Below the pieces are notes generated by a model. It was not told where the DNA came from. It searched no databases and saw nothing but the letters and a program-made list of their open reading frames with translations. A stretch of DNA of 5,342 bases from Chloroflexota bacterium (GTDB taxonomy: Bacteria; Chloroflexota; Dehalococcoidia; Lucifugimonadales; VGZR01): positions 1-5,342 of the forward strand of contig JAQBWG010000144.1 in NCBI GenBank assembly GCA_027625225.1, written 5' to 3'. The position numbers and the translations under genes were made by a program. Below are positions 1-5,342 of the stretch, piece after piece (positions within the stretch are counted from its first letter, which is position 1; every line of letters begins with the position of its first letter).

Positions 1-1444
1 TAGCCGGATAGATACCCACCACCAGAATCATCACAATCAAAACCGCCACCGGAATAAACTCCCACGGCCTCGGGTCACGCAGCTCATCCCATCGCGGCAA
101 ACGCGGCCCGAACATAGTCCGCTGAATCATCCACAACACATACCCTGCCGTAATCACCACACCTATCGCTGCGAACGCCGTCACCCAGCCCCACACCGGG
201 AACACTCCCAAGAAGATAAGAATCTCGGCCACGAACCCGCTCGTGCCCGGCAACCCCAGCGACGCCAGCCCCGCGATGAGGAACGCCGCCGCCAAGGCAG
301 GCATCCGAGATGCCAGGCCGCCCAAGTCGGGGATATAACGCGTATGCGCCCGGTCGTAAATCATGCCCACCACCAGGAACATGAGACCGGTGATGGTGCC
401 GTGCGTGAACATTTGCAACGCCGCGCCAGTGATGCCCACGGCGTTCGCGCCCCCTGCAACTCCGGCGATGGACGCCAAACCTAACAACACAAAGCCCATG
501 TGACTGATACTGCTGAACGCCACCAGCCGCTTGAGGTCGGTCTGTCGCAGCGTCACCACCGCGCCGTACAGGATATTTATCGCGCCGGCAGCGGCGAGCA
601 GCCAAGCCAGGTCGGACATTACGTCGGGGAACATGAACGCGGTCACGCGAATCATGCCATAGCCGCCCATCTTCAGTAGCACACCCGCAAGCATCACACT
701 GACAGCCGTCGGGGCATCGGTGTGGGCGTCAGGCAGCCAGGTATGAAGCGGCCAAACGGGCAACTTGATAGCGAAGCCGACAAAAAGTAAGCCGAAGATG
801 GCTCCGGCGGGCAAAAGCAGCCGTGCGCCCTCAATCTTCTCCGGCAGGGCGGTCATATCGAAGGTTCCCGTCGAGAAGAACAGGACGAGGATGCCGACGA
901 GCATGAAGGCGCTGCCCAGGAAGGTGAATATCAGGAACTTCATGGCGGAGTATTCGCGCCTGCCGCTTCCCCAGATGGAGATGAGGAAGAACATGGGTAT
1001 GAGTTCCAGCTCCCAGAGCAGAAAGAACATGACGAAGTCGAGCGAGGTGAACACGCCCATGACGGCGGTCTGGAGGATAAGCAGCCAGACGAAATACTCG
1101 CGGACGCGGAGTTTTACCCGGAAAGAGCCAAACACGGCCACGAATCCGAGCAGGCCGGTGAGCAGCACCATAGGCGCGCTGAGGCCGTCCACGCCAAGGA
1201 AGTATTCGATATTCATGGATTCTATAGGTATCCACGAGGAGACGCGGTCGACGAATTGAAGGCCGCCCGCGCTGCGGTCGTATCCGGCGAAGACGACGAC
1301 GCTGAGGGCGAGTTCGGCGACCATAATGGCTCCCGCCGCGAAGCGCACGCGCTTGTCGCCCTTCACGAACAAAGCGATAAGTAGCGCTCCTACCAAAGGC
1401 AGGAAGACGACGGTGGTCAGCAGACCGTGTATGCCGTCGGCCAT
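1..1444 (-). CDS. nuoM: NADH-quinone oxidoreductase subunit M (NuoM), 3' end cut by the window edge
   Basis: NuoM is an antiporter-like proton-pumping subunit of the complex I membrane arm. 481 complete codons are visible and read open to the left edge. Family members are about 490-520 residues, so only a short C-terminal piece is missing. The protein is hydrophobic throughout. Family landmarks are visible: E145 in FLLWELELIP (the TM5 glutamate, E144 in E. coli), K227 in FAIKLPVWPLHTWLPDAHTD, K258 in LLKMGGYG, the SSISHMGF segment near 311-318, H348 in LQMFTHG, and E407 in PGTSGFVAEI (TM12). WPLHTWLPDAHTDAPTAVSV separates NuoM from NuoL, which has a different MEGPTPVSALIHA version, and from NuoN. 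The ATG at 1444 is well fixed: an in-frame TAA lies at 1448-1450 and a GAGGA ribosome-binding site sits 11 nt upstream. It follows nuoL by 38 nt. The last third of the visible gene has a different codon-ending preference from the rest (see findings). Confidence 0.97.
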   Translation of the reverse strand, partial: MADGIHGLLTTVVFLPLVGALLIALFVKGDKRVRFAAGAIMVAELALSVVVFAGYDRSAGGLQFVDRVSSWIPIESMNIEYFLGVDGLSAPMVLLTGLLGFVAVFGSFRVKLRVREYFVWLLILQTAVMGVFTSLDFVMFFLLWELELIPMFFLISIWGSGRREYSAMKFLIFTFLGSAFMLVGILVLFFSTGTFDMTALPEKIEGARLLLPAGAIFGLLFVGFAIKLPVWPLHTWLPDAHTDAPTAVSVMLAGVLLKMGGYGMIRVTAFMFPDVMSDLAWLLAAAGAINILYGAVVTLRQTDLKRLVAFSSISHMGFVLLGLASIAGVAGGANAVGITGAALQMFTHGTITGLMFLVVGMIYDRAHTRYIPDLGGLASRMPALAAAFLIAGLASLGLPGTSGFVAEILIFLGVFPVWGWVTAFAAIGVVITAGYVLWMIQRTMFGPRLPRWDELRDPRPWEFIPVAVLIVMILVVGIYPA

Positions 1445-1455
1445 GTCTTAGCTAT

Positions 1456-1460
1456 TCCTC
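1456..1460 (-). promoter_or_regulatory. Ribosome-binding site of nuoM
   Basis: GAGGA on the minus strand, 11 nt before the ATG at 1444. It lies in the 38-nt spacer between nuoL and nuoM, the longest spacer in the window, and together with the in-frame TAA at 1448-1450 it decides the nuoM start. I see no convincing terminator hairpin or promoter in this spacer. Confidence 0.7.
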
Positions 1461-1482
1461 GTATGTGTGGTCATGTACCTAT

Positions 1483-3462
1483 TCATCGAATCGCCAGATA
1501 AATCCCGAATATCAAAACAATACCTACAGAGATACCCAGTCCGTAGCCCTGAAGCTGACCGTTCTGGAGGTGGGATACCACTCTGCCTGTGCCCTTGCCT
1601 ACCCTATCTATCACACGAACCAGGCCATCCACGAGGTATTTATCAGACCAGTCGAGCCCCTGGGCGAGTCCCCGATAAAAGACACGCTTCACGAGCAATT
1701 TCTCGTAGAACTCATCGAACCAGTATTTGTTGAGGAAAAGCTGATACAGAGGCCGGAACCAGCGACCCATATCGGCCGGAGAAACGATGGCGGAACGCTT
1801 CACACCGTACATCCCGTAGGCGAGGACGATACCTGCGAGGGCAAGCACGCTGGATATAAGTGCAACGGGGATATTGAACTCGGGCGTTTCGTGGTGAAGA
1901 TGTCCGGAGACAAATTCGGTGAACCAGTGGATGGGCACTATTCCCAGACTGGTGGTGGGATTGACGATGAAGCCTATCGCTCCGGCGGCGAGAGCGAGAA
2001 CGACCAGAGGGCCGACCATCGCCCAAGGGGATTCGTGGGGGTGAGTCTCGCCCTCATCATGCGCTTCAGCATTGGGGTCTTTGGCTGCACCGCCCCTGAA
2101 TTCGCCCTCGAAGGTCATAAAGAGGGCACGGAACATATAAAAAGCGGTCATGAAGGCGGCGATGAGTCCAAGCCAGAAGACGGTACGGCTCACGGTGTCA
2201 CCGTTACCCCAGGCGTGAGCGAGGATTTCATCCTTACTCCAGAAGCCGGACAGCGGGAAGATGCCTGCGAGAGCAAGGCTGCCTATCAGGAAGGTCACAT
2301 AGGTCCAAGGCATGATTTTTCTCAGGCCACCCATGTATCTCATATCGAACGTCCCGCCGGAGGCGTGGCTCACGCTGCCCGAACCGAGGAACAGCAGCCC
2401 CTTGAAAAAGGCATGGGTAAACAGATGGAAGATGGCCGCTCCGTACGCGCCGACGCCGAGCGCAAGCATCATGTATCCGAGCTGGCTGATGGTGGAATAG
2501 GCCAACACTCGCTTGATGTCGTTCTGCACGAGGCCGATGGTGGCAGCGAACAAGGCGGTGACGCCGCCGATGATGGCAACGGCGGCCATCGCTTCCTTGG
2601 ATGCCTCAAATAGAGGGAAGAAGCGGGCCACCAGGAACACACCGGCAGCGACCATCGTGGCCGCGTGGATGAGTGCACTGACGGGCGTGGGGCCTTCCAT
2701 CGCGTCGGGAAGCCATGTGTGTAGCGGAATCTGGGCCGATTTACCGACGGCTCCGGCGAAGATGCCTACGGCCAGCCAGGTGGCCACGCCGCTGGTGATG
2801 ATTCCGGCAGCGGCGGCGGTGTTGACATCGGCAACTATCAAGGAGTTCAGTCCGGAGGCGGCGAGGGTGTCCTGATTAAAGAAAAGGTAGAGGATTCCGA
2901 GAAGCAGGCCGAAGTCGCCGATACGGGTAACAATGAACGCCTTTTTGGCGGCGGCAGCGGCGGACGGCTTGTGATACCAAAACCCGATGAGGAGGTAGGA
3001 GCAGAGGCCGACGAGTTCCCAGAAAACGAATATCTGGATAACGCTGCTGGCCAGGACAAGACCAATCATGGACATGGTGAAGAGAGACATATAAGCGTAG
3101 TAGCGAGCGTAGCCTTTATCGCCCTTCATGTAGGCGGTGGAGTAAATCTGCACCATCAGGCTCACGGCGGTGACGACCACGAGCATGATGCCGGTCAATG
3201 CGTCGAGGGTTATCCCGATAGTGATGTTCATGGGGCCAATGTCGAGCCAACGGTGAGCGGCATATTCGATACCCGCGTGTTCGTTAATAACGCTGGCCAG
3301 CGCGATGATGGAGATGACAAGGGCGGACGCCATCGCCGCGATAGTGAGGTACCCGGCAGCAAAGGCGTAGCGGTTAAAGAACGGCCGGATAACGCCCGCG
3401 ATAATCAGGAACGACCCGAGCGGGATGAAGAATATGAGCCAGAGAACGATTTCAGGAATCAT
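1483..3462 (-). CDS. nuoL: NADH-quinone oxidoreductase subunit L (NuoL)
   Basis: NuoL is the distal antiporter-like proton-pumping subunit of complex I. The product is 659 residues, somewhat longer than E. coli NuoL (613) but within the family range. Pump residues are present: E149 in FVFWELVGLCSYLLIGFW (TM5), K241 in GAVGKSAQIPLHTWLPDAM, H266 in ALIHAATMVAAG, H346 and H350 in FHLFTHAFFK with K354, and K410-D411 in SGFWSKDEIL (TM12). A hydrophilic His/Glu-rich loop (about 463-478, ending HPHESPW) precedes the late membrane helices. The C-terminal part carries the lateral amphipathic helix that braces the membrane arm, with the typical NKYWFDEFYEKLL segment (578-590), and ends in a final membrane helix at about 642-657. 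The ATG at 3462 is the only plausible start, since an in-frame TAA lies at 3484-3486. A purine-rich AAGGAAG sits unusually far upstream (16 nt) and overlaps the end of the preceding small gene. Nothing looks broken. Confidence 0.98.
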   Translation of the reverse strand: MIPEIVLWLIFFIPLGSFLIIAGVIRPFFNRYAFAAGYLTIAAMASALVISIIALASVINEHAGIEYAAHRWLDIGPMNITIGITLDALTGIMLVVVTAVSLMVQIYSTAYMKGDKGYARYYAYMSLFTMSMIGLVLASSVIQIFVFWELVGLCSYLLIGFWYHKPSAAAAAKKAFIVTRIGDFGLLLGILYLFFNQDTLAASGLNSLIVADVNTAAAAGIITSGVATWLAVGIFAGAVGKSAQIPLHTWLPDAMEGPTPVSALIHAATMVAAGVFLVARFFPLFEASKEAMAAVAIIGGVTALFAATIGLVQNDIKRVLAYSTISQLGYMMLALGVGAYGAAIFHLFTHAFFKGLLFLGSGSVSHASGGTFDMRYMGGLRKIMPWTYVTFLIGSLALAGIFPLSGFWSKDEILAHAWGNGDTVSRTVFWLGLIAAFMTAFYMFRALFMTFEGEFRGGAAKDPNAEAHDEGETHPHESPWAMVGPLVVLALAAGAIGFIVNPTTSLGIVPIHWFTEFVSGHLHHETPEFNIPVALISSVLALAGIVLAYGMYGVKRSAIVSPADMGRWFRPLYQLFLNKYWFDEFYEKLLVKRVFYRGLAQGLDWSDKYLVDGLVRVIDRVGKGTGRVVSHLQNGQLQGYGLGISVGIVLIFGIYLAIR

Positions 3463-3472
3463 TTGTCTGTTG

Positions 3473-3667
3473 CTATAGCTTCCTTATGATTTCGTCGGCC
3501 ACGTGTTCACGGCCTTTGGGCACCATGATTCGATAGGGAACCCGTTCCCCCCAGTTGAGGATGTCGCCCTCGGGAAGAATCTTAGTGGGAAGGCCTTCCG
3601 CCTCAAGGGCGTCCTTCCACATCTGGGCAATCATCAAGTTCGGTGCTTTTTTGTAGTCGGTATACAT
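3473..3667 (-). CDS. Small soluble DUF2007-like protein encoded between nuoK and nuoL
   Basis: A 64-residue protein with no membrane segment, in an operon otherwise made of membrane subunits. It begins with an aromatic/basic stretch and APNL (8-11), followed by a helix-like region with EAEGLP (22-27), then RIMVPKG (46-52), and ends in a second helix-like, charged segment (HVADEIIRKL). This layout, APNLxxAxxxxxxLEAEGLP then a strand with a V-P-x-G/D turn and a closing helix, resembles the DUF2007 family (often named putative prokaryotic signal-transducing protein), whose molecular function is not established to my knowledge. I recognise the pattern from memory and could not search. The start is fixed by a TGATG overlap with the nuoK stop and a GGAG 11 nt upstream. 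The stop is 10 nt before nuoL. It is not one of the standard 14 Nuo subunits. An accessory, assembly or regulatory role for complex I is possible from context only. Confidence 0.82.
   Translation of the reverse strand: MYTDYKKAPNLMIAQMWKDALEAEGLPTKILPEGDILNWGERVPYRIMVPKGREHVADEIIRKL
3479..3485 (-). promoter_or_regulatory. Possible ribosome-binding site of nuoL, at long spacing
   Basis: AAGGAAG on the minus strand is the best Shine-Dalgarno-like match before nuoL. It lies inside the last codons of the small upstream gene and is 16 nt from the nuoL ATG, longer than the usual 5-10 nt. Together with the 10-nt gap between the genes, this suggests nuoL translation leans on ribosomes finishing the small gene. 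That is inference. Confidence 0.45.
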
Positions 3668-4020
3668 CAGCGTTTCATCTCCGTGGCGTCGGTAACGAAC
3701 ACGCTCTCTTTGTTCCTGAATATAGCCATGACGATGGCGAGGCCGAGTGCGATTTCCGCGGCGGCAATGGTGATGATAAAGATGGTGAATATCTGTCCGG
3801 TCAGGAGAGACTGCATGGCAGTTTCGGGAACTGCGCCGGGGTTGACGGCAATCGCCGCGGGGATGACGTATCGCGACAGCGCGACGGCAGTGATGTTGAC
3901 GGCGGTAAACATCAGTTCGATACACATAAGCACGGTGATGGCGTTGCGCTTGGTGAGCGCACCGTAGAGTCCTATAGCAAAGACGATGGCGCCGACGAGG
4001 AGAACGTTTTCGAGGTTCAT
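3667..4020 (-). CDS. nuoK: NADH-quinone oxidoreductase subunit K (NuoK)
   Basis: NuoK is a three-helix subunit (the MrpC/Ndh4L relative) of the complex I membrane arm. It sits between NuoJ and the antiporter-like subunits and carries glutamates of the central charged axis. The product is 117 residues. Three membrane segments lie at about 4-21, 27-49 and 76-100. The two family glutamates are visible: E35 in LMCIELMF (E36 in E. coli) and E89 in TIAAAEIALGLAI (E72 in E. coli). The loop between helices 2 and 3 (about 50-75, with VIPAAIAVNPGAVPETAM) is roughly 16 residues longer than in the 100-residue E. coli protein, which accounts for most of the extra length. The ATG directly abuts the nuoJ TAG and has a GAGGGA site 7 nt upstream. 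The stop overlaps the start of the next gene. Confidence 0.97.
   Translation of the reverse strand: MNLENVLLVGAIVFAIGLYGALTKRNAITVLMCIELMFTAVNITAVALSRYVIPAAIAVNPGAVPETAMQSLLTGQIFTIFIITIAAAEIALGLAIVMAIFRNKESVFVTDATEMKR
3679..3682 (-). promoter_or_regulatory. Ribosome-binding site of the small gene after nuoK
   Basis: GGAG on the minus strand, within the last codons of nuoK and 11 nt before the ATG at 3667. It supports translation of the small gene as a separate product, with start and nuoK stop sharing one base (TGATG). Confidence 0.55.
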
Positions 4021-4581
4021 CTAGCGATCCCTCATGAGCGTCAGCGCTCCGATGATGGCGGCAAGAAGGACGACGGAGGCAACTTCAAAGGCGAGCACGT
4101 AGTCGCGGATGAGCAGTGCGGCAATCCTGGGGACGGTCGTAGTGAAGGTCTCCCCTATCATCTGTGTCGTGTCGGCTGAAAAGGTGCCGTTAGCGATGGC
4201 GACGTCGAGGATGTTCCACTCGGTGGCGAACACGACGAAGAGAACACCAGCGAGGAAGAGGCCGGCGAGGGTCATGGCGGGGGCACGGAGCCTGTTGAAG
4301 GGGTTGCCCTGCTCGACCTCGCGGGTGGTCATGATGGCGAAGATGATGAGCACGGAGATGGCGCCGACGTAGATGAGCACCTGCACGACGGCGATGAATT
4401 CGGCGCGCAGCAGCACGAAGAGGCCAGCGGCGCCGAGGAAGGCAACGACGAGGAACAAGGCGGCGCGGAAGAGGTCTTTCAGGTGAACAACGGCCAAGGC
4501 GGCCACAATAATGGATACCGAGATAGTCCAAAAGACTACGTCTATGACCATGCTGTCTTCTGTGCCGGCGCCGAGAATCAT
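4021..4581 (-). CDS. nuoJ: NADH-quinone oxidoreductase subunit J (NuoJ)
   Basis: NuoJ is the five-helix membrane subunit (ND6 homologue) beside NuoH and NuoK that takes part in coupling quinone reduction to proton transfer. From the chosen start it is 186 residues. The family signature lies in the third membrane segment, VQVLIYVGAISVLIIFAIM (about 66-84), with Y71 and the YVGA core at the place of the functionally important pi-bulge helix. The last helix follows LLIRDYVLAFEVASVVLL (157-173). Other membrane segments lie at about 13-32, 37-58 and 102-120, with a longer polar loop around 121-155. I chose ATG 4581 because it makes an ATGA overlap with the nuoI stop. A GTG at 4593 would add four residues (16-nt overlap), and the ATG at 4551 (residue 11) would leave an N-terminus closer to usual NuoJ. 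The ribosome site is only a loose purine run, so the exact start is less sure than the gene. Confidence 0.96.
   Translation of the reverse strand: MILGAGTEDSMVIDVVFWTISVSIIVAALAVVHLKDLFRAALFLVVAFLGAAGLFVLLRAEFIAVVQVLIYVGAISVLIIFAIMTTREVEQGNPFNRLRAPAMTLAGLFLAGVLFVVFATEWNILDVAIANGTFSADTTQMIGETFTTTVPRIAALLIRDYVLAFEVASVVLLAAIIGALTLMRDR
4028..4033 (-). promoter_or_regulatory. Ribosome-binding site of nuoK
   Basis: GAGGGA on the minus strand, 7 nt before the nuoK ATG at 4020 and inside the last codons of nuoJ. Strong match and ideal spacing fix the nuoK start. Confidence 0.75.
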
Positions 4582-5249
4582 CGCTTGGCCCACTTCTCTT
4601 CTTGGTGTTCCTGGGTGGGCTGTTCGTGACGCCCTGCTTCGTCCCAGCCCAGGTCTTCGCTACGATGCGGATGGTAGGCCTTCTTCTCGGCTATCTGGGG
4701 CCGGAACCAGGTGCTGGGCTTCTTGGGCTGAGAGTTCAGTCGCTCTTTGGTGATGACCAGGTCGTCGCGGCGATACCTGCCTTCCTCGAACCCGCTGCCC
4801 ATGTGCAGGGCATCGTAAGGGCACGCTTCCACGCACAGACCACAGAACATGCAGCGACCGATGTCGATGTCAAATACGTCGAGGTGGTATTTTTCGCCTT
4901 CCTGCATCTGCTCGCCGCTGGGGCTGGTAACGATACGGATGATGCCCAGCGGGCAGTATTTGGCGCAGCTGGCGCAGCCGGTGCACCGTTCTTCGTACCA
5001 GGTGAACTCTTCGCCGCGGAACCGGGCGTGCTGGTTGAGGCGCGCGGGGACGGGGACCATACCGGTCATGGCTTTAACGGTGGTCGCGGGGGTTTTCAAG
5101 GCGTAGGTGACGACGTTCATGCCGGACGCTTTGGCGAGTTCCATCGGGCTGATTTTCCGGTCGGGATACTGCACAGTGAACATTCTGTTGGGCAGAACGA
5201 AGTTCTTGAGGGTCACCATGAGCCCTTTGGCCAGACCTGCACCGTACAT
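4578..5249 (-). CDS. nuoI: NADH-quinone oxidoreductase subunit I (NuoI), 2x[4Fe-4S] ferredoxin-like
   Basis: NuoI is the iron-sulfur subunit that relays electrons through clusters N6a and N6b to NuoB and the quinone site, on the cytoplasmic side. It has 223 residues. Both cluster motifs are intact: C89, C92, C95, C99 in CTGCASCAKYCP and C133, C136, C139, C143 in CMFCGLCVEACP. In the usual crosswise pattern, the last Cys of each motif serves the other cluster. The N-terminus has the expected membrane-lying segment (GLAKGLMVTLKNFV) and the VQYPDRK turn (26-32). Between that turn and ARFRGEEF (about 33-74) lie roughly 35 more residues than I remember from Thermus or E. coli NuoI. After FEEGRYRRDDLVITKERL comes a hydrophilic charged tail of about 50 residues. 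ATG 5249 has GGAGG 9 nt upstream and follows the previous stop by 1 nt. The stop overlaps nuoJ (ATGA). Confidence 0.97.
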   Translation of the reverse strand: MYGAGLAKGLMVTLKNFVLPNRMFTVQYPDRKISPMELAKASGMNVVTYALKTPATTVKAMTGMVPVPARLNQHARFRGEEFTWYEERCTGCASCAKYCPLGIIRIVTSPSGEQMQEGEKYHLDVFDIDIGRCMFCGLCVEACPYDALHMGSGFEEGRYRRDDLVITKERLNSQPKKPSTWFRPQIAEKKAYHPHRSEDLGWDEAGRHEQPTQEHQEEKWAKR

Positions 5250-5250
5250 G

Positions 5251-5342
5251 TTAGTCGGCCTCCGCGGGATGCATATTCGCGAGCGGCGACGGGACGGGCA
5301 CGGGTCGCTTGAGCCTGCTCTGTCCGATAAATCGGGCGATGA
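5251..5342 (-). CDS. nuoH: C-terminal end of the gene upstream of nuoI, probably nuoH (5' part outside the window)
   Basis: Thirty complete codons are visible, ending in TAA at 5251-5253, one base before the nuoI ATG. The readable end begins IARFIGQSRLKRPVPVP and finishes NMHPAEAD. It is a proline-rich, partly basic hydrophilic tail without a membrane segment. The frame is open to the right edge and the tight spacing to nuoI is that of an operon neighbour. In the conserved nuo order the gene before nuoI is nuoH, the ND1-like subunit that forms the entrance of the quinone chamber, and a short cytoplasmic tail after its last helix would fit. No diagnostic NuoH motif is inside the window, so the name rests on gene order alone. 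nuoG precedes nuoH in the usual order and is a less likely alternative. Confidence 0.65.
   Translation of the reverse strand, partial: IARFIGQSRLKRPVPVPSPLANMHPAEAD
5259..5263 (-). promoter_or_regulatory. Ribosome-binding site of nuoI
   Basis: GGAGG on the minus strand, 9 nt before the nuoI ATG at 5249, lying within the last codons of the upstream gene. It is the best Shine-Dalgarno match in the window and fixes the nuoI start. Confidence 0.8.

Noticed and set aside
1445..1482. Possible terminator or internal promoter in the nuoL-nuoM spacer
   Set aside because: It is only 38 nt, with no stem followed by a T-run on the minus strand and no clear -35/-10 pair. It does hold the nuoM ribosome site and a spurious 8-codon frame from an ATG at 1474 that ends at the TAA at 1448-1450.
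1465..2613. Long open frame of 382 codons on the + strand
   Set aside because: It is antisense to nuoL, a certain gene. Its translation is hydrophilic, rich in H, G, E and D, and of low complexity, as expected from reading the complement of a GC-rich membrane protein gene. No family resemblance.
1483..3462. Whether this NuoL/NuoM pair could belong to an Mrp-type antiporter or a hydrogenase instead of complex I
   Set aside because: The NuoL C-terminal lateral helix and the neighbouring nuoI, nuoJ and nuoK match complex I. No Mrp subunits or hydrogenase large-subunit motifs are present in the window. Whether the full complex has the NADH module (NuoEFG) cannot be seen here.
3668..3925. Longer version of the small gene starting inside nuoK
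   Set aside because: The frame stays open upstream to 3925, but that part is the wrong frame of nuoK and gives an Arg/His-rich sequence. The ATG at 3667 has a ribosome site, a TGATG junction, and begins exactly where the family-like sequence begins.
3643..4179. Open frames on the + strand across nuoK and nuoJ (also 3503-3967)
   Set aside because: Antisense to well-supported nuoK and nuoJ. Translations are acidic, D/G-rich and without domain features.
4602..5312. Open frame of 236 codons on the + strand
   Set aside because: It lies antisense to nuoI with its intact iron-sulfur motifs. The translation is rich in G, A, V and F without recognisable motifs, a codon-bias shadow.

Overview
This window is an internal piece of a respiratory complex I (proton-pumping NADH:quinone oxidoreductase, type I) operon. 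All genes lie on the minus strand, so transcription runs from right (5342) to left (1). Coding density is almost complete. In transcription order it holds: the 3' end of a gene upstream of nuoI (probably nuoH), nuoI, nuoJ, nuoK, a 64-codon soluble reading frame resembling the DUF2007 family, nuoL, and nuoM, which runs off the left edge. The order H-I-J-K-L-M is the classical bacterial nuo order. The extra small gene between nuoK and nuoL is the one departure from it.

The genes are packed for translational coupling. Moving downstream, the junctions are a 1-nt gap (nuoH?/nuoI), an ATGA overlap (nuoI/nuoJ), directly abutting TAG-ATG (nuoJ/nuoK), a TGATG overlap (nuoK/small gene), a 10-nt gap (small gene/nuoL) and a 38-nt gap (nuoL/nuoM). 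I see no promoter, terminator, RNA gene, repeat, CRISPR array or mobile element. The promoter and the operon end must lie outside the window.

The products form the joint between the quinone-reducing arm and the membrane pump. NuoI carries two [4Fe-4S] clusters (N6a, N6b) that pass electrons towards quinone. NuoH, if correctly assigned, anchors the arm and helps form the quinone site. NuoJ and NuoK link NuoH to the antiporter-like pumps NuoM and NuoL. The key charged residues of the membrane subunits can be seen in NuoK, NuoL and NuoM, so the machine looks functional.

The source is a moderately GC-rich bacterium. The NuoI motif context (WYEERCTGCASCAKYCP) and overall flavour suggest Chloroflexota to me, but this is a weak impression from memory. 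Departures from the ordinary are the small DUF2007-like gene, an apparent insertion of about 35 residues in NuoI, a longer loop in NuoK, and a switch of strand composition and codon use inside nuoM near position 720-780. I do not see evidence of a wholly new system here.
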